This document shows, piece by piece, positions 52,101-61,011 of a DNA stretch of 64,000 nucleotides; the first letter of the stretch is position 1, and every line of letters begins with the position of its first letter. The notes below the pieces were generated by a model. The model was not told the DNA's origin. It saw nothing but the letters and a program-made list of their open reading frames with translations, and searched no databases. This DNA is from Saxidomus purpurata (Eukaryota > Mollusca > Bivalvia > Venerida > Veneridae). Position numbers and translations under genes: made by a program. The DNA is taken from NCBI GenBank assembly GCA_022818135.1, contig JAFMSR010000003.1:10657098-10721097 (forward strand), given 5' to 3'.

Positions 52101-53456
52101 TACGTCTTTCAGTTTGAACAGTACCATTATTTATCTCTCTGTCGGGGAGGATGTGATAATGGTCTCCGTCCATACGTCCGTGTGTCCCACATTCTTGTTC
52201 GGACTATTTCGTAGGAACTTTATACATTGAATGCTTACAGTCCAATAGGATAACATCAACACAATACAGTTCATTTATTTTTCATGAGATTTTGCCCTTA
52301 CAAATCCTCATGGGAAACTTTCCGTACAAGGGGAGATGCATATCGCAAACATGTTCCGATTCGATGAATTGTTTACACTGAATATTTACACTTTCATTGT
52401 ACATTGTATGTATTTATTATAAGCTTGCCCAGGCTATTTTTCAGGAACCACTGATTTGGATTCAGTGAAACTAAATAGAACGCTTAATTACTAAAAGGAA
52501 ATGCTCATGTGATCAGCATGTTCCAGTTCAATGATTTTTCACGGAGTTATTGCCCTATGATTATTGTTTCATATACAATCATGTCCGCGAAATTTCTCAG
52601 CAACCACCGGCTGGAATTCATTGAACAACGTTTTATGGGAGGCTGTCCTTAGAAGAGGAGACGCAAACAGGGTCCGGCTCGATTATTTTTACACTGTATT
52701 ATACCTTTTCATTTCATGAACATATAGTATACATAGCACTTTTGTGTACTCCTGTCCGACTATTTCTCAGAAACCACTGTGAATTTAATTGTTTTTAACT
52801 TGCAAGAAACTGTAACTGCCTGTAGATATGCTTTTACACTACGAGCGCTACATGTACCAATAAAAACAATAAAATGCACAGAAAAATACGTTATTTTTGT
52901 CTTTGTTCTAGAAGTACTAGTATATTGTCAAAAGATTGTCTCTTGTCTTATCTTCTATGATATAACCTTTTTTATCCTGAGTTTGACTGTTTTCAAGTTA
53001 TTTATATGTTTCATCTTACCTTCTGCTGGATTAAACTAATATATTTTTCTCGGTCTTGACACACCTTACGGAATTCAAGAATTTAGGCATATACATGTAC
53101 ATTTGTAACTTTTATGTTCAAAAACTTCATTTGCATGAAATTTCGAGGATTTTATATTAAAAACGATTATGTGATACTGTTATATCAAATGTGTTTTGGA
53201 TTTTAAAATTCATGGATGTACATGTATTTACCAACGAATTTCACAGAACTTAATGTATTCCACTCAAACAGAATTGTATAAGCATTTCAGTCTGCATATT
53301 TTAAAAACAATTGTTTCAGCAAATGAATGATATACTCACTACATTCATACTCATCCTCGCCATTCGGGCACTGAATAGTTCCATCACAAACAAATCGACG
53401 CGATATACAATAGCTCCCTGGGCACTTTACTGTCTGTGGAGGACACGAATAGTTAC
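40000..53456 (-). CDS. LDLa / leucine-rich-repeat G-protein-coupled receptor (GRL101/relaxin-receptor-like), partial at 5' end
   Basis: Eight minus-strand exons: 53340-53456, 51124-51702, 48172-49216, 45717-46246, 45371-45498, 44969-45017, 43379-43626 and 40000-40116 (stop at 40000-40002). Every boundary has GT/AG and the codon phases join exactly; total 2813 bp, 937 residues plus stop. Domains: LDLa (1-39), von Willebrand A-like module (40-232), second LDLa (~236-270), a Cys-rich cap and leucine-rich repeats (~270-470), seven TM helices (~495-795), cytoplasmic tail (800-937). Hallmarks: LDIGHNNIKQLP, TVDRLLVIKYP (DRY-equivalent), SALNPILYTLT (NPxxY). Known: LDLa-LRR-7TM receptors (Lymnaea GRL101, RXFP1/2, type C LGRs) are plasma-membrane receptors for relaxin-like or unknown ligands. 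The signal peptide and any further LDLa exons lie upstream and were not found. Confidence 0.9.
40952..41163 (-). mobile_element. tRNA-derived SINE, same family as 9204
   Basis: On the minus strand: GTGGCGCAGTGGTAGCGCTT, B box GGGTTCGATCCC, core GTATCCTTAGACAAGACAC, tail GTAAGAACTTGTTTCGCAAT. More diverged than the pair at 9.2/13.8 kb. Confidence 0.75.
41485..42245 (+). repeat. Dispersed ~760 bp element, copy A, beginning with a 140 bp palindrome
   Basis: 41485-41624 is an inverted repeat: TATTAGGCTACTGTCTTTTG pairs with CAAAAGACAGTTGACTAATA, and GGAAAAGGCGAGGC lies at the centre. The rest (GGGGCCTAAAATAGAATAAA, GCGGTTTAAGGATAG, ACTAAGAAAATGAATACC) is present in inverted orientation at 62183-62908 and partly at 37105-37240. 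No ORF. Confidence 0.8.
43040..43310. repeat. Diverged ~100 bp minisatellite, about three units
   Basis: TATTGTCCTTATGCAGGCAA (43044), TATTGTATCCCTACGCAGGC (43148) and TATTGCATCCCTACGGAGGC (43238), each followed by ACAACC.AC.TGTGATACCT-like text. Intronic. Confidence 0.6.
43379..45017 (-). CDS. Receptor exons: cytoplasmic tail, part 1 (44969-45017 and 43379-43626)
   Basis: The 49 bp exon encodes SFNPSTEEQSRTEIRK; with its last G plus AA of the next exon it forms Glu. The 248 bp exon encodes IGSAVTKYREITQFVRLKRD, IYRLRCVRDILVEDRR and then YLSRYLCLLHESSMAVDQL and SENTAFVKLDKKK, ending phase 0 at AAG/GTAATA. The stretch from YLSRYLCLLHES on resembles helix E and catalytic-loop region of a protein kinase with the HRD motif lost. 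Confidence 0.8.
43815..44569. mobile_element. Pearl-like TIR element with ~160 bp core repeats and ACGG microsatellite
   Basis: TIRs TTGTGTCGCCCTTTT (43815) and AAAGGGCGACACAA (ends 44569). Inside, GGGGCATAACTCTGTCAAAT starts units at 43881, 44043, 44186 and 44344 (periods 162, 143, 158), each with AAATATGACCTTGACC, ATTTGGCGGCATCA and GAAATCTTAAGAAATGGCAA. A (GACGGACC)n microsatellite at 44485-44524 follows the last unit. Core repeats next to an ACGG microsatellite are the known layout of bivalve pearl elements. Located in the intron between the receptor exons at 44969 and 43626. Confidence 0.8.
44660..44868 (-). mobile_element. Old tRNA-derived SINE, same family, strongly diverged
   Basis: Minus strand: CACAATGGTAGCGTG, B-box remnant GGCGTTCGATCTCC, core remnant GTCCATAGGCAAGACC, then AGAGCAATTAAGTTGAAGG. 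Recognisable mainly by alignment to the other copies. Confidence 0.6.
45371..45498 (-). CDS. Receptor exon: TM7
   Basis: 128 bp encoding IMALNDYPIPGEVYAYTVVF, then ILPLNSALNPILYTLTAIVG. The IPGE...V.FILP.NSALNPILYTLT sequence is close to vertebrate relaxin receptors. Ends phase 0 at CAG/GTTAAC. Confidence 0.92.
45717..46246 (-). CDS. Receptor exon: TM3 to TM6
   Basis: 530 bp. YVYEDEEWRNSYWCVAAG is the RXFP-like first extracellular loop with the TM3 Cys; then VLSTVSSEASVLFLCLITVD with DRL in place of DRY, TM4 (VVSWVISVILAVIPVL), loop Cys (SGVCVALPL) for the TM3 disulphide, TM5 (VAIFVGLNFCTFILVAF) and TM6 (NLILVATTDFLCWFPIGVMG). Donor G/GTAAGT. Confidence 0.92.
46277..46684. repeat. Near-identical direct repeat pair in the receptor intron
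   Basis: About 140 bp starting ATCAAATGAATTTTTAGAAT at 46281 recur at 46555 (period 274), with only a few changes through AGCTCCTTTGACCATAAAA. The first copy lies within 35 bp of the acceptor of the TM3-TM6 exon, so the duplication reaches almost to the splice site. Confidence 0.8.
46905..47645 (+). repeat. Dispersed element with ~170 bp internal repeats, intronic
   Basis: Starts CCCCCGCCACAAAGCAGGAG then GGATATATAGGAACGG, the typical opening of a bivalve repeat class also seen at 59537. Inside, 'CAAGACGACGTGCAGAA.CCATGTT', 'CCGGCTCAATGTCAAGGTCACACTTAGGG' and 'GGATTTTCATGAAA' recur three to four times. The 3' end is diffuse. Confidence 0.6.
48172..49216 (-). CDS. Receptor exon: second LDLa, leucine-rich repeats, TM1-TM2
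   Basis: 1045 bp. Starts CTGCGACAGAGG after TTTTTACAG. Residues run: LDLa (CLGAYRC...CIPVEQVCDGIAQCNFKDD), Cys cap CPDKCTCVGYSINC, about seven leucine-rich repeats (SLQHLDIGHNNIKQLP, LVSLNMDGNFQLQYIS, KAINISYNDITEIE), a C-terminal Cys cap (KFCCIKPSS...EDCYP), TM1 (AVLWLVGLTALFGNTASII, with the conserved GN) and TM2 (FVTNLAVADLLMAVYLVV, with LAVAD). Ends phase 2 at TCCAG/GTAAGA. Confidence 0.92.
49217..51123 (-). other. Receptor intron between vWA-like and LDLa/LRR exons
   Basis: AT-rich, no exon-like frame with matching phase was found. No clear repeat structure. Confidence 0.5.
51124..51702 (-). CDS. Receptor exon: von Willebrand A-like module between LDLa modules
   Basis: 579 bp, opens with GA completing Arg and ends phase 1 at G/GTAAGT. 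The 192 residues contain REVVILTEYDRNLKESKMAV, LATQLYTTGSDIRILRYTTS, GVIFIEDSTESLKV and PEFVIYRVFEDVAF: alternating hydrophobic strands and amphipathic helices as in a Rossmann-type vWA domain. The usual metal site DxSxS is replaced by TEYDRNL, so it would be a degenerate, non-MIDAS module. Only two cysteines lie inside the module before the terminal Cys. The domain call is by pattern and not certain; that it is an exon of this gene is supported by phase and splice sites. Confidence 0.75.
52140..52780. repeat. Diverged ~200 bp tandem repeats, intronic
   Basis: Recurring order: 'GTCC..CTATTT.TCAG(C/G)AACCAC.G.TGGAATTCA', 'GGGGAGATGCATATCGCAAACATGTTCC', 'TTTTCACGGAGTTATTGCCC' at about 52200, 52430, 52590 and 52750. 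Related fragments occur at about 32730-32850. Lies in the receptor's first seen intron. Confidence 0.5.
53340..53456 (-). CDS. Receptor exon: LDL-receptor class A module 1
   Basis: 117 bp, phase 1-1, the usual phase of exchangeable LDLa modules. It encodes NYSCPPQTVKCPGSYCISRR and RFVCDGTIQCPNGEDEYEC: six cysteines and the calcium-cage pattern CDG...C.NGEDE. Acceptor TTTAG before GTAACTATT, donor A/GTGAGT. This module could be preceded by more LDLa exons, as in other receptors of this type, but none was seen up to 64000. Confidence 0.85.
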
Positions 53457-54399
53457 CTAAACATAAGTAAAACGAGTGTATGAACAACACGTCTAAATGT
53501 AGCATATATACATGTTCACTGCACTAGCTTTATTCATATGCCATGATCTTATATCACAAACAAGGGCCTCGTATATAGATCATGATTATTTGATAATATT
53601 TTCTAAGATGCTTACTGAAAGAAGGACACTTATACTTTACCGAAACTCGCATTTATTTACGGATAACTGTTAATTCTAAAATAGTCACATTGAGTTAATC
53701 TAGGGCGTCATTGTTTAATGTGTTGTTTTTGTGCCTTTCATGTTTCATATAGTTTTGTATACTAATTCGTGCGTAAAAAGGACGAGAATTTCCTGGTATA
53801 TTTGTGTCACACTTGTTTGTTGCAACAGTATTTCGTGCGTAATGCAGTGTAAGCTTAGCTGTGAATTTCACATATATAATTGGAGGAAAGTAAGTAAAAG
53901 TCCGTTGCTTTTTTATTTGATTGGAATAAAATTATTTTTAAGACCGGAGTTACGGTATACCGCAATATCAGAAATTGTACATTTATAAAACCAGAAAATG
54001 ATACCATTGCGGTGAATATTAGACATAATTGTTTAAATACTCGGTTACAGTTGGCACACATTTATTCGATTTAGTTCAGATGCTGGAAGTTGCCAAAAGT
54101 GTTAGTGTAATACTGTCTTAAGTGAGTTTGAAGTTAGTGCAATACTAAGTCAACTTAGAGAAAATCTTAACAAATAGTGACCATGTATGTGAAAGTGAAT
54201 ACTTACATGTATCTGCATAAAACAAGGTTTAACATTTGTAGGGCGGATACAGTTTAGAAGTCACTTTAAGGGTGAACATATACTGACTGGTAAAAGAAAC
54301 ACAACGTTGCCAAATAACTTGAAATTCAGCGTGGATCAGAGACATAGAAAAACAAATGAATTATCAAATGGTAATGTCATTAGTTACACAAATGAAGTG

Positions 54400-57300
54400 A
54401 ATATTCAATTAAAATTCCAAGTTACATCTCCCTTGGACACTGGCAATGGGGTGAGCTTATTCTCGGAGTCTTTTTATAAGGAGCGTCTTTCCATAGATAT
54501 AAAACGCATTGGTGACATTTGAAACATCGAGTGCGCTGATGGACAGAAATTCCCTTACACGTGTTATATCGATGTGGAAATAGCAATGACAATTGTACAA
54601 GCAAAGAGTAAACCGCAACATTGCCTCTTGCTGGTCACATCTGATACAACTATTCTGAAACATATTGCAAGTACTACTTTGGGAATATAAAGAAAACTGG
54701 GAGAACAACTAAGAAAACCAGTTTGCACACGGGATGGCTTCTCAGTATTAGAAACAGAAAGGAGCTGAAAATGCAAAATAATCTACTTGCAATCATTAAA
54801 AGTGCACAGCTGATAAAGACATATTAAGGTCAAATGACTGTATAGAATTAACTACGCTGCTACACAGAGAAAGCAGACAAAGAGTTAAATTATCTAGACA
54901 GCATAATGCATTATTTCATTGATATACAACGTGTGCTATTCGTTATACTTATGGTCAAAATACAGATGTTAGACAGTAGTTTTCTAATCTGACAACTAAT
55001 AGTCAGCATTCCTCCCACACCAATTCTTTGTGAGCTACAGCCAGTTACTGTAGCAGATTAAGTATTTGATAAGTTAGAAAAATATCAACAATGGGAAAAG
55101 AAAATTGAAATATTAAACATAGTAGAGGATAACATACATTGTGCGAAGCAAAGAAGGCAAATACAAAATTACATACTAATAGAAACTACAAGGACATTTT
55201 TTCTTCAGATATATGAATAAACATGGGATTGACTGTATAGACAGTTAAGCATTTAAACAAAGACACAGTCGCATCCTTTCGTCACTGACTGATGAAGAAG
55301 GACAGCATATTGGATAGGCTTTGTCTACAGGAGTAATAAGTCTATCTAAATCACCTTTCACATCAAACGTAGTACTTGTCAGAAAGAAAATGAAAAGCTT
55401 ACCAGCTCGCCCGCCACTATCCAGCGTTTGATGGAGGAGATCCAAGGAGACTTTAACATGTAAATTTGCATGATATATCTCGACGATGAAATAAGATTCA
55501 GCAAAATATCTGAGCAACAACTGAAGCATTTAGACATCATCCTTGGAAAATTGAAAGCTGAACATCTCAAGCTGGCGCCTCAAAATGTCAATTCCTTATA
55601 ACCGAAGTTTATTTTTAGAACATGTAGGACATGTAGTCAGTGGTGAAGGGATAGAAACAGATCCAACAAGAATTTAAAATATACAAATAGGACAACACCT
55701 TAATATGCATAATAGTTCAAATGGAGGTGGACAAAGAAGGAACAGTAAGTTTTTGACTATGAAAGAGATAGTGTCTATCCCACTGATATTTGCATATCCA
55801 GATTTATCCATTTCCGTTTCAAACTTCACTCTAGGCGTTGTACTTTATCAGAATGACTTTCAGCAGGTTATTGCATGTGCATTACACTGACCAACTCAAC
55901 CAAAATTATTGTGCTGTCAAACTGGAGATTTTAGCTTTAAAGAGGGGTATACATATACCTAAACATGAACCATTTCTGTTTTTACGGACAATAACCCTCT
56001 GACGTACATACTCACCAGCGCAACACTGATGCCACATGACAGCGTTGGGCTTAAGCACTAGGAAAGTTCATTCGATATAACGTGCAAAACATGATAAGAA
56101 TACAATACCAATGCAAACTAAAGTGAGTAGATACCCACATAAAAATGTGATAAAAATGGAACAAGAAAACCATAGACTAGACAATAACACAACAAGGCCA
56201 TATATTTTCACATTACACCACCCTACATAGAAAGATGTTAACAATAAAGATAGTAGTGGCCAGTGAAGACCAAGGGCAATATACAGGTCCTGTCAGTCTA
56301 AAACCATCATGCACAACTGAGCATGGACATATCATTAAAGTGAGATAATTACATTCCCTACAATGTGTTAAATGTTCTAAAGAATGAAAAGATAAGATTA
56401 TAAAAATCGGAGAAATTTACATTAAATTATTGCAATCTTTTATCTTTGAGATATATTTTATACAAACGCAAACTAAAAGACAGTTAAATACTGAAGAAAA
56501 ACACTTAATTGTAATTATAACAAAACTAAATGGACATGTGTCCCATGTTTCGATGCCGCGAACTATTTATGTATAGTGGTGCTTCAAAACCATAAATTCA
56601 CGTACACGCTAATGATTTGAAATTTCTCAAATTAAAGCTTTCTCAATCAAATAACTGCGATAATATAAGTACATTCACAGATGTGTGTAGGACACTTGCT
56701 TGTTTAAAAAGGACTATCTTACACTACAACCACTAAAACACATAGGAAATATCCTGGCCATTACTGACCATGACACCAACTATGCTTCGCCGTATCTACT
56801 AAAACTTAGTCTAAAAACAGTATGAACCGTCTTTAAACAACTGTATTGTTCACTATGAAATCTCGACAAGATTTCTTTCAGACCAAGGCATCAACATCAT
56901 ATCATCTCAAATACAATGCTGGACCTGAACGTTTTACCCGGGCTTTATTGGACATGCTAAGAACACTGGAGAACGATCGGAAAAAGACTAAAAGAAATAT
57001 GTAAACCCTGCAGTTTACGCATAATTATTACCGCATTAATAAACCACAGTTTCGTCTTATGAAATGATGTCTGGCAGAAAGCCTATATTACCCACTTATC
57101 TTACCTTACGAAAAGCTAAAGAAAGAGAAATGTCATAAAACAGCAGTCAAGATTATTTAGAGGATTGTAAGGCAGAATTGTGATAATATAAGAGTTAGTC
57201 AAGAATCATATTGAAAAGGCCAATAACAGACAAAAAGAATGCATTGATAGGAGAGCAAAAGATGCGAATATATCAATTCGGACAGAGTACTAGTAAAACA

Positions 57301-58170
57301 TTAGCGTTTGAAAGGTACATAAAGTACAGGTTAAGTTTGAGGAAGTAGTATACAGAATGGTTGAGTAGTCAATAGCTGATATACCTTTTCACAAAATTCG
57401 GTCAGAGACGTCTGAGAGTACAAAAACCATACCAATGAAATACGGGAAAGGAGTTAATGATGAAGATATAAATATGGATGCATCCAAGGAGGAGAATAAA
57501 GTAATAAGTATAGAAAGTGACGTCACGGGAATCCGACTCGGAAAGTGAAGACTGATTAAATTACATAGAAACTGTGTACTTACATATAGTAAGTATAGAT
57601 GAAGATTGAATTTAAGATACTGGTTTATTTCATGCTTTACGGTGGTTTATTGAAATTTTACGGTGGATTAGATCCCGATAAACTCACTGTTCACTTAGTA
57701 AAATTATCAAAATATTCTACCAGGATTAACGTCAAAAAGTACACCGAGCTTACTGAATGCCGGAAACCATACGACGATGATGTGGTTAAAATGACGTCAT
57801 GTGTGTTATACTTTCTGGTGAAGTTACTTTTGGTGCCCACTCGGGGACATTATAATGTGATATTATACCGGAACCAACAATTATTATTATTATAATGAAG
57901 CAGGTTCTTTTGTTACAGGAACAGAAGGCCAAGTGGAAAGAGAAGAAGAAGATGCTATGCGAGACGGACCGGAGATGGAGACTGATGCTCCTACTGATGG
58001 TAACCAAAATCAAAGTGCTGAACGGACTGATTAAAAAATAGTCTTGGCATAGGCATCAGAAACAGATCATTCAGAAAGTGATTCAAGACACAAGGCAGAA
58101 GAGCAAAGACCTCAAAACACCGAGTCAATACGAACTGCGAACTGGAAGGCACCCGGTATGTCGATTATGT
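54400..58170 (+). pseudogene. Ty3/gypsy-type LTR retrotransposon pol relic
   Basis: Seen in order, with frameshifts and stops: ADGQKFPYTCYIDVEI and CLLLVTSDTT (protease region, ~54535-54650); FTSNVVLVRKK (~55355) joined abruptly to LTSSPATIQRLMEEIQGDF and YLDDE (reverse transcriptase active site, ~55400-55490); HLDIILGKLKAEHLKLAPQ; VGHVVSGEGIETDP; FAYPDLSISVS...GVVLYQNDFQQVIA (RNase H connection, ~55790-55870); DNNPLTYILTSAT (~55990); STRFLSDQGINIISSQI (integrase core, ~56865-56915); GRKPILPT (~57073); an acidic C-terminal tail to ~58130. LTRs were not recognised. Known: this module order is Ty3/gypsy pol. It lies upstream of the receptor's first seen exon and is long dead. Confidence 0.85.
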
Positions 58171-58249
58171 GTATTCCATGACATAGAGGGTAACAATACC
58201 CATAAGCAAAAAGTTGCACTTTTAAGAGTAGTGTGTGAGAGTGTGTGAG

Positions 58250-58252
<3 letters not shown>

Positions 58253-58280
<28 letters not shown>
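58253..58280. repeat. (AT)n microsatellite
   Basis: About 14 AT dinucleotides after a short (GTGTGTGAGA) repeat. It truncates the Penelope-like reverse transcriptase fragment that begins at 58282. Confidence 0.9.
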
Positions 58281-58281
58281 C

Positions 58282-58395
58282 TTAGATATATAATTTTTCT
58301 TCCAAATATGCTAAAACCAAAGCAGCATATGTTGGGGCAAATTTTGTACCCATTGCTGTTCCTTTAATTTGCTTGTAGTATTAAAGACAAGTTCC
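58282..58395 (-). pseudogene. Penelope-like element reverse transcriptase fragment
   Basis: On the minus strand 58377-58285 reads YKQIKGTAMGTKFAPTYAAL followed by VLAYLEEKLYI and a stop at 58282. The GTAMGTKFAP.YA.L core is the characteristic conserved RT motif of Penelope-like elements. One base upstream the frame is broken (stop in the extended frame), and the 3' side ends at an AT microsatellite, so only this motif survives. Minus-strand flank 58395-58510 contains a block (GCTAACCTAGCTGAAAC ... TCTAAATGTTCACTTAAAGG) that is repeated in plus orientation at 59030-59130. Confidence 0.75.
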
Positions 58396-58631
58396 TTTAA
58401 GTGAACATTTAGATAGATGTGGAAATAAAGAATTTGAAATGTTTCCTTTCTTTAAATTAAAAAATAAATGTGTTTCAGCTAGGTTAGCAAAAGAAAATTA
58501 TTTTATTAACAAATTAAAACCAAGGCTTAACGCCATTAATTTGCATTAATTATCTGCATTTTTACAACAGTAATCTCCCTTGCAGGAAGTTATGACGTCA
58601 ACGTCATGGAAACAACGTCATTCACTACAAT

Positions 58632-58665
58632 TGTGCCTGATGAATTGTATGAAACGCGTAGCACA
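58632..58665 (+). ncRNA. Hammerhead ribozyme motif 3, plus strand
   Basis: Read as RNA: stem I TGTGC; core CTGATGA (58637-58643); short helix II ATTGTAT (AT/AT pairs, TGT loop); core GAAA (58651-58654); stem III formed by the palindrome ACGCGT; unpaired A at 58660 (the H of UH); stem I' GCACA. All invariant core bases are present. Helix II closes with A-U instead of the usual G-C, and the cleavage triplet is GUA, so activity may be weak. A loop-less palindromic stem III would need a dimer. Confidence 0.65.
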
Positions 58666-58839
58666 GTTAATTTAGTTAATTAAATCATTATTTTAAAGCC
58701 ATTTCAAGTCATTTTTATTTAATTCATTATATATATTGCCTTTTCCGGCATTTAAAAGTGTTTTAAACCTTAGGAGTATATATATATATATATATATATT
58801 AAAAGATAAAAACACAGTCCATGAGATGATTAAATTATT

Positions 58840-58881
58840 ATTTGCCAACCGGTTTCGCTTTCATGCTCATCAGGGCAAATA
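58840..58881 (-). ncRNA. Hammerhead ribozyme motif 1, minus strand
   Basis: Minus strand from 58880: stem I ATTTGCC, core CTGATGA, helix II GC/GC with loop ATGAAA, core GAAA, palindromic stem III ACCGGT, then T (H17), then stem I' GGCAAAT. Stem I pairs over 7 bp (8 with the next T-A). Predicted cleavage lies between 58847 and 58846. Known: minimal type I hammerheads with very short or palindromic stem III occur in Penelope-like elements and retrozymes of metazoans. The adjacent PLE reverse-transcriptase fragment fits this origin. Confidence 0.8.
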
Positions 58882-59296
58882 TGGCGTCAAAATATGTGTA
58901 ATTGCTTAGAAACGTACACAACGTACGTCAATATTGATGACGTCAGCTACATCATTTAGTCTAAAAATAGGACGTCAATTAACGCTATTCAATTTTGGTT
59001 CAAAAATGTTTATGAAATATTGCTCTCTAGATAACCTAGCTGAAACGTTATTGGTATGAAATTTATAAAATGGATAAATATAAAACTTTGGGTCTCTTTT
59101 GGCGCATGTATCTAAATGTTCACTTAAAGGTAATTGTCTCGTTGACGGGTCTCTTATCTGTTGTGCGTGAACTGTTCTTCACGCATAAGATAAAAATATA
59201 TATATATATATATATGAAAAATTCAAAAACATGTGCCGGAAAAAAGTTAAATATATTAAAAGATAAAAACACAGTCCATGAGATAATTAAATTATT

Positions 59297-59338
59297 ATTT
59301 GCCAACCGGTTTCGCTTTCCTGCTCATCAGGGCAAATA
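59297..59338 (-). ncRNA. Hammerhead ribozyme motif 2, minus strand, direct repeat of motif 1
   Basis: Same 41 nt as motif 1 except one base in the helix II loop (AGGAAA instead of ATGAAA); every core and paired base is kept. It sits in a copied ~85 bp block with a period of 457 bp. Predicted cleavage lies between 59304 and 59303, so a minus-strand transcript through both sites could release a 457-nt RNA (58847-59303). Confidence 0.8.
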
Positions 59339-59536
59339 TTAGAGTTTTTTAAATGAAATTTTTTATCTGTACTTTTAAACAATATGGACATTGATACAGC
59401 ATACCGTAAAACTGGAGCAACATTAGGTTCATATTCTTAATAAGATGTGTATACTGTCTGTAGTTTTTATGTTTTTGAACACATTTTATTAATACAATAA
59501 TGTTCTGTGTATAGTTCCTTATAAATTCCCTTAGTT

Positions 59537-60075
59537 ATTATACCCCCACAAAACGAAGTTGGGAGGGGGGGGGGTATATAGGAGTGAGCTTGTCGGTTTG
59601 TTTGTCGGTTTTTTTGTCGGTCGGTCTATTGGTTTTCATGGTTTCCGGATGATAACTCATGAAGGTTAAAGGTCAAGGTCACAGTGACTCTGTACTGTAA
59701 AACGGTTTCCGGATGATAACTAATGAAAGGCCTGACCGGTTTAAATATTTTTTGGTACACAGCTGTAACATCATGAAATACAGGTCAAGTTCGACTTTGA
59801 GGTCAGTAGGTCAAAGGTCAAGGTCACAGTGACTCTGAACTGTAATGTAAAACAGTTTCCGGATGATAACTCATGAAAGGCTTGACCGATTTAAATAATT
59901 TTCGGTACACAGCTGTAACTCATGAAATACAGGTCAAGTTCGACTTTGGTGTCAGTAGGTCAAAGGTCTAATTTACACAAGTTATTGTATAATAACTCAA
60001 CTCTATGTCCTTGTGGCCATTCCTTTCTTATGGTTGCCATACTTCTGTGACAAAGCTGTATTGTGGGGGTATAAT
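59537..60075. mobile_element. TIR element, 539 bp, with two ~180 bp internal repeats
   Basis: Ends ATTATACCCCCACAA (59537-59551) and TTGTGGGGGTATAAT (60061-60075) are perfect inverted repeats. Inside, GTTTCCGGATGATAACTCAT, TTTAAAT.ATTTT.GGTACACAGC and AAATACAGGTCAAGTTCGAC recur, with the 'AAAGGTCAAGGTCACAGTGA' motif between. A G-run (59560-59575) follows the left tip. No ORF; non-autonomous. Confidence 0.8.
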
Positions 60076-61010
60076 TCGTCACTCTTGTGACAGTTCTAGT
60101 TGTGATTATTTTTAATCTCCGGGTCTCAGCTTTCCAGCTTTTTAAAGAAGTGAATGAACTTTGAGTTGTAAACATGTGTTTTAATCACCTACAATTTTGA
60201 TTTGTTTAGGCATTGCTTTGCCTGGTGCTCAGTGCTCAGAACATTCGTATATACCGTCTTCCATTTTGAAAACTTCTTCTCTCATTTACTCAAAACAATA
60301 TATCCATAGCGCCCCCGGTTCGATGTTAAAAACGATATTTTAGGAATATTGTTCGGAGAATAAAATAGTCAGAAGCAAGAAAACTTATATTGATGTTATC
60401 GTTATTTTATATTTGTCAAGACTAAACAGATAACTTACACAAGAATCCGTTTCAGTCAAGTTTATTCTACATATAGTAAAGTGAATTATCATTTTGGGGC
60501 ATGACAAACACTGACACAAACGATTATTCTTCTGTTTTTATGCAAATAGGCGGACAGGCTACCTTACAACATGTATGTACAAATTCAGCCTATGGAGTGC
60601 CGAAATAAAAATATCGCCAGATCAGAGGTTAATCTTAAAGCAAATACACTTTTCTATACTGTTATTGTTTTATTTCCGCTTGTGTATACTGAAGTCAACA
60701 AATGTCCTTATCCAACAAAACTTTGACAATTCTTATTTTGTCCTATTCAAATCAACTGAAGTCATCAATGCCATTCAGTTAAAAATTGTGCAAGTAAGCA
60801 ATATGCAAGTAAGCACGTAATATGCCCCAACGATCGATTACGACAGTATTACGGGATCATACGGATGTAAAAAGCAATAGGGCCCCGAGGGGAAACGTTA
60901 GAATTTATAATATTGACACTTTTTAGACAAACATTAACTTAGGTTTTTCTTCAAGAGAAATCTGCTGTATGAGCGTACTATGAATTCGTTATATAGATAA
61001 ATTAATGGGT
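60076..61010. other. Non-coding sequence
   Basis: No coding, RNA or repeat signal that I can support. Confidence 0.35.
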
Positions 61011-61011
61011 A

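Larger units (their letters stand above)
58796..59339 (-). repeat. Direct repeat pair carrying the hammerheads (58796-58880 and 59253-59339)
   Basis: About 85 bp containing AGATAAAAACACAGTCCATG, ATTATTATTTGCC and the ribozyme are repeated 457 bp apart with two or three differences. An (AT)n run precedes the first copy directly (58777-58798); a second AT run lies at 59193-59216. Such paired pLTR-like ends are expected for Penelope-like elements. Confidence 0.75.

Noticed and set aside
59070..59342. 90-codon ORF in plus orientation
   Set aside because: It is the antisense of hammerhead motif 2 and an AT microsatellite (poly Ile-Tyr); no coding support.
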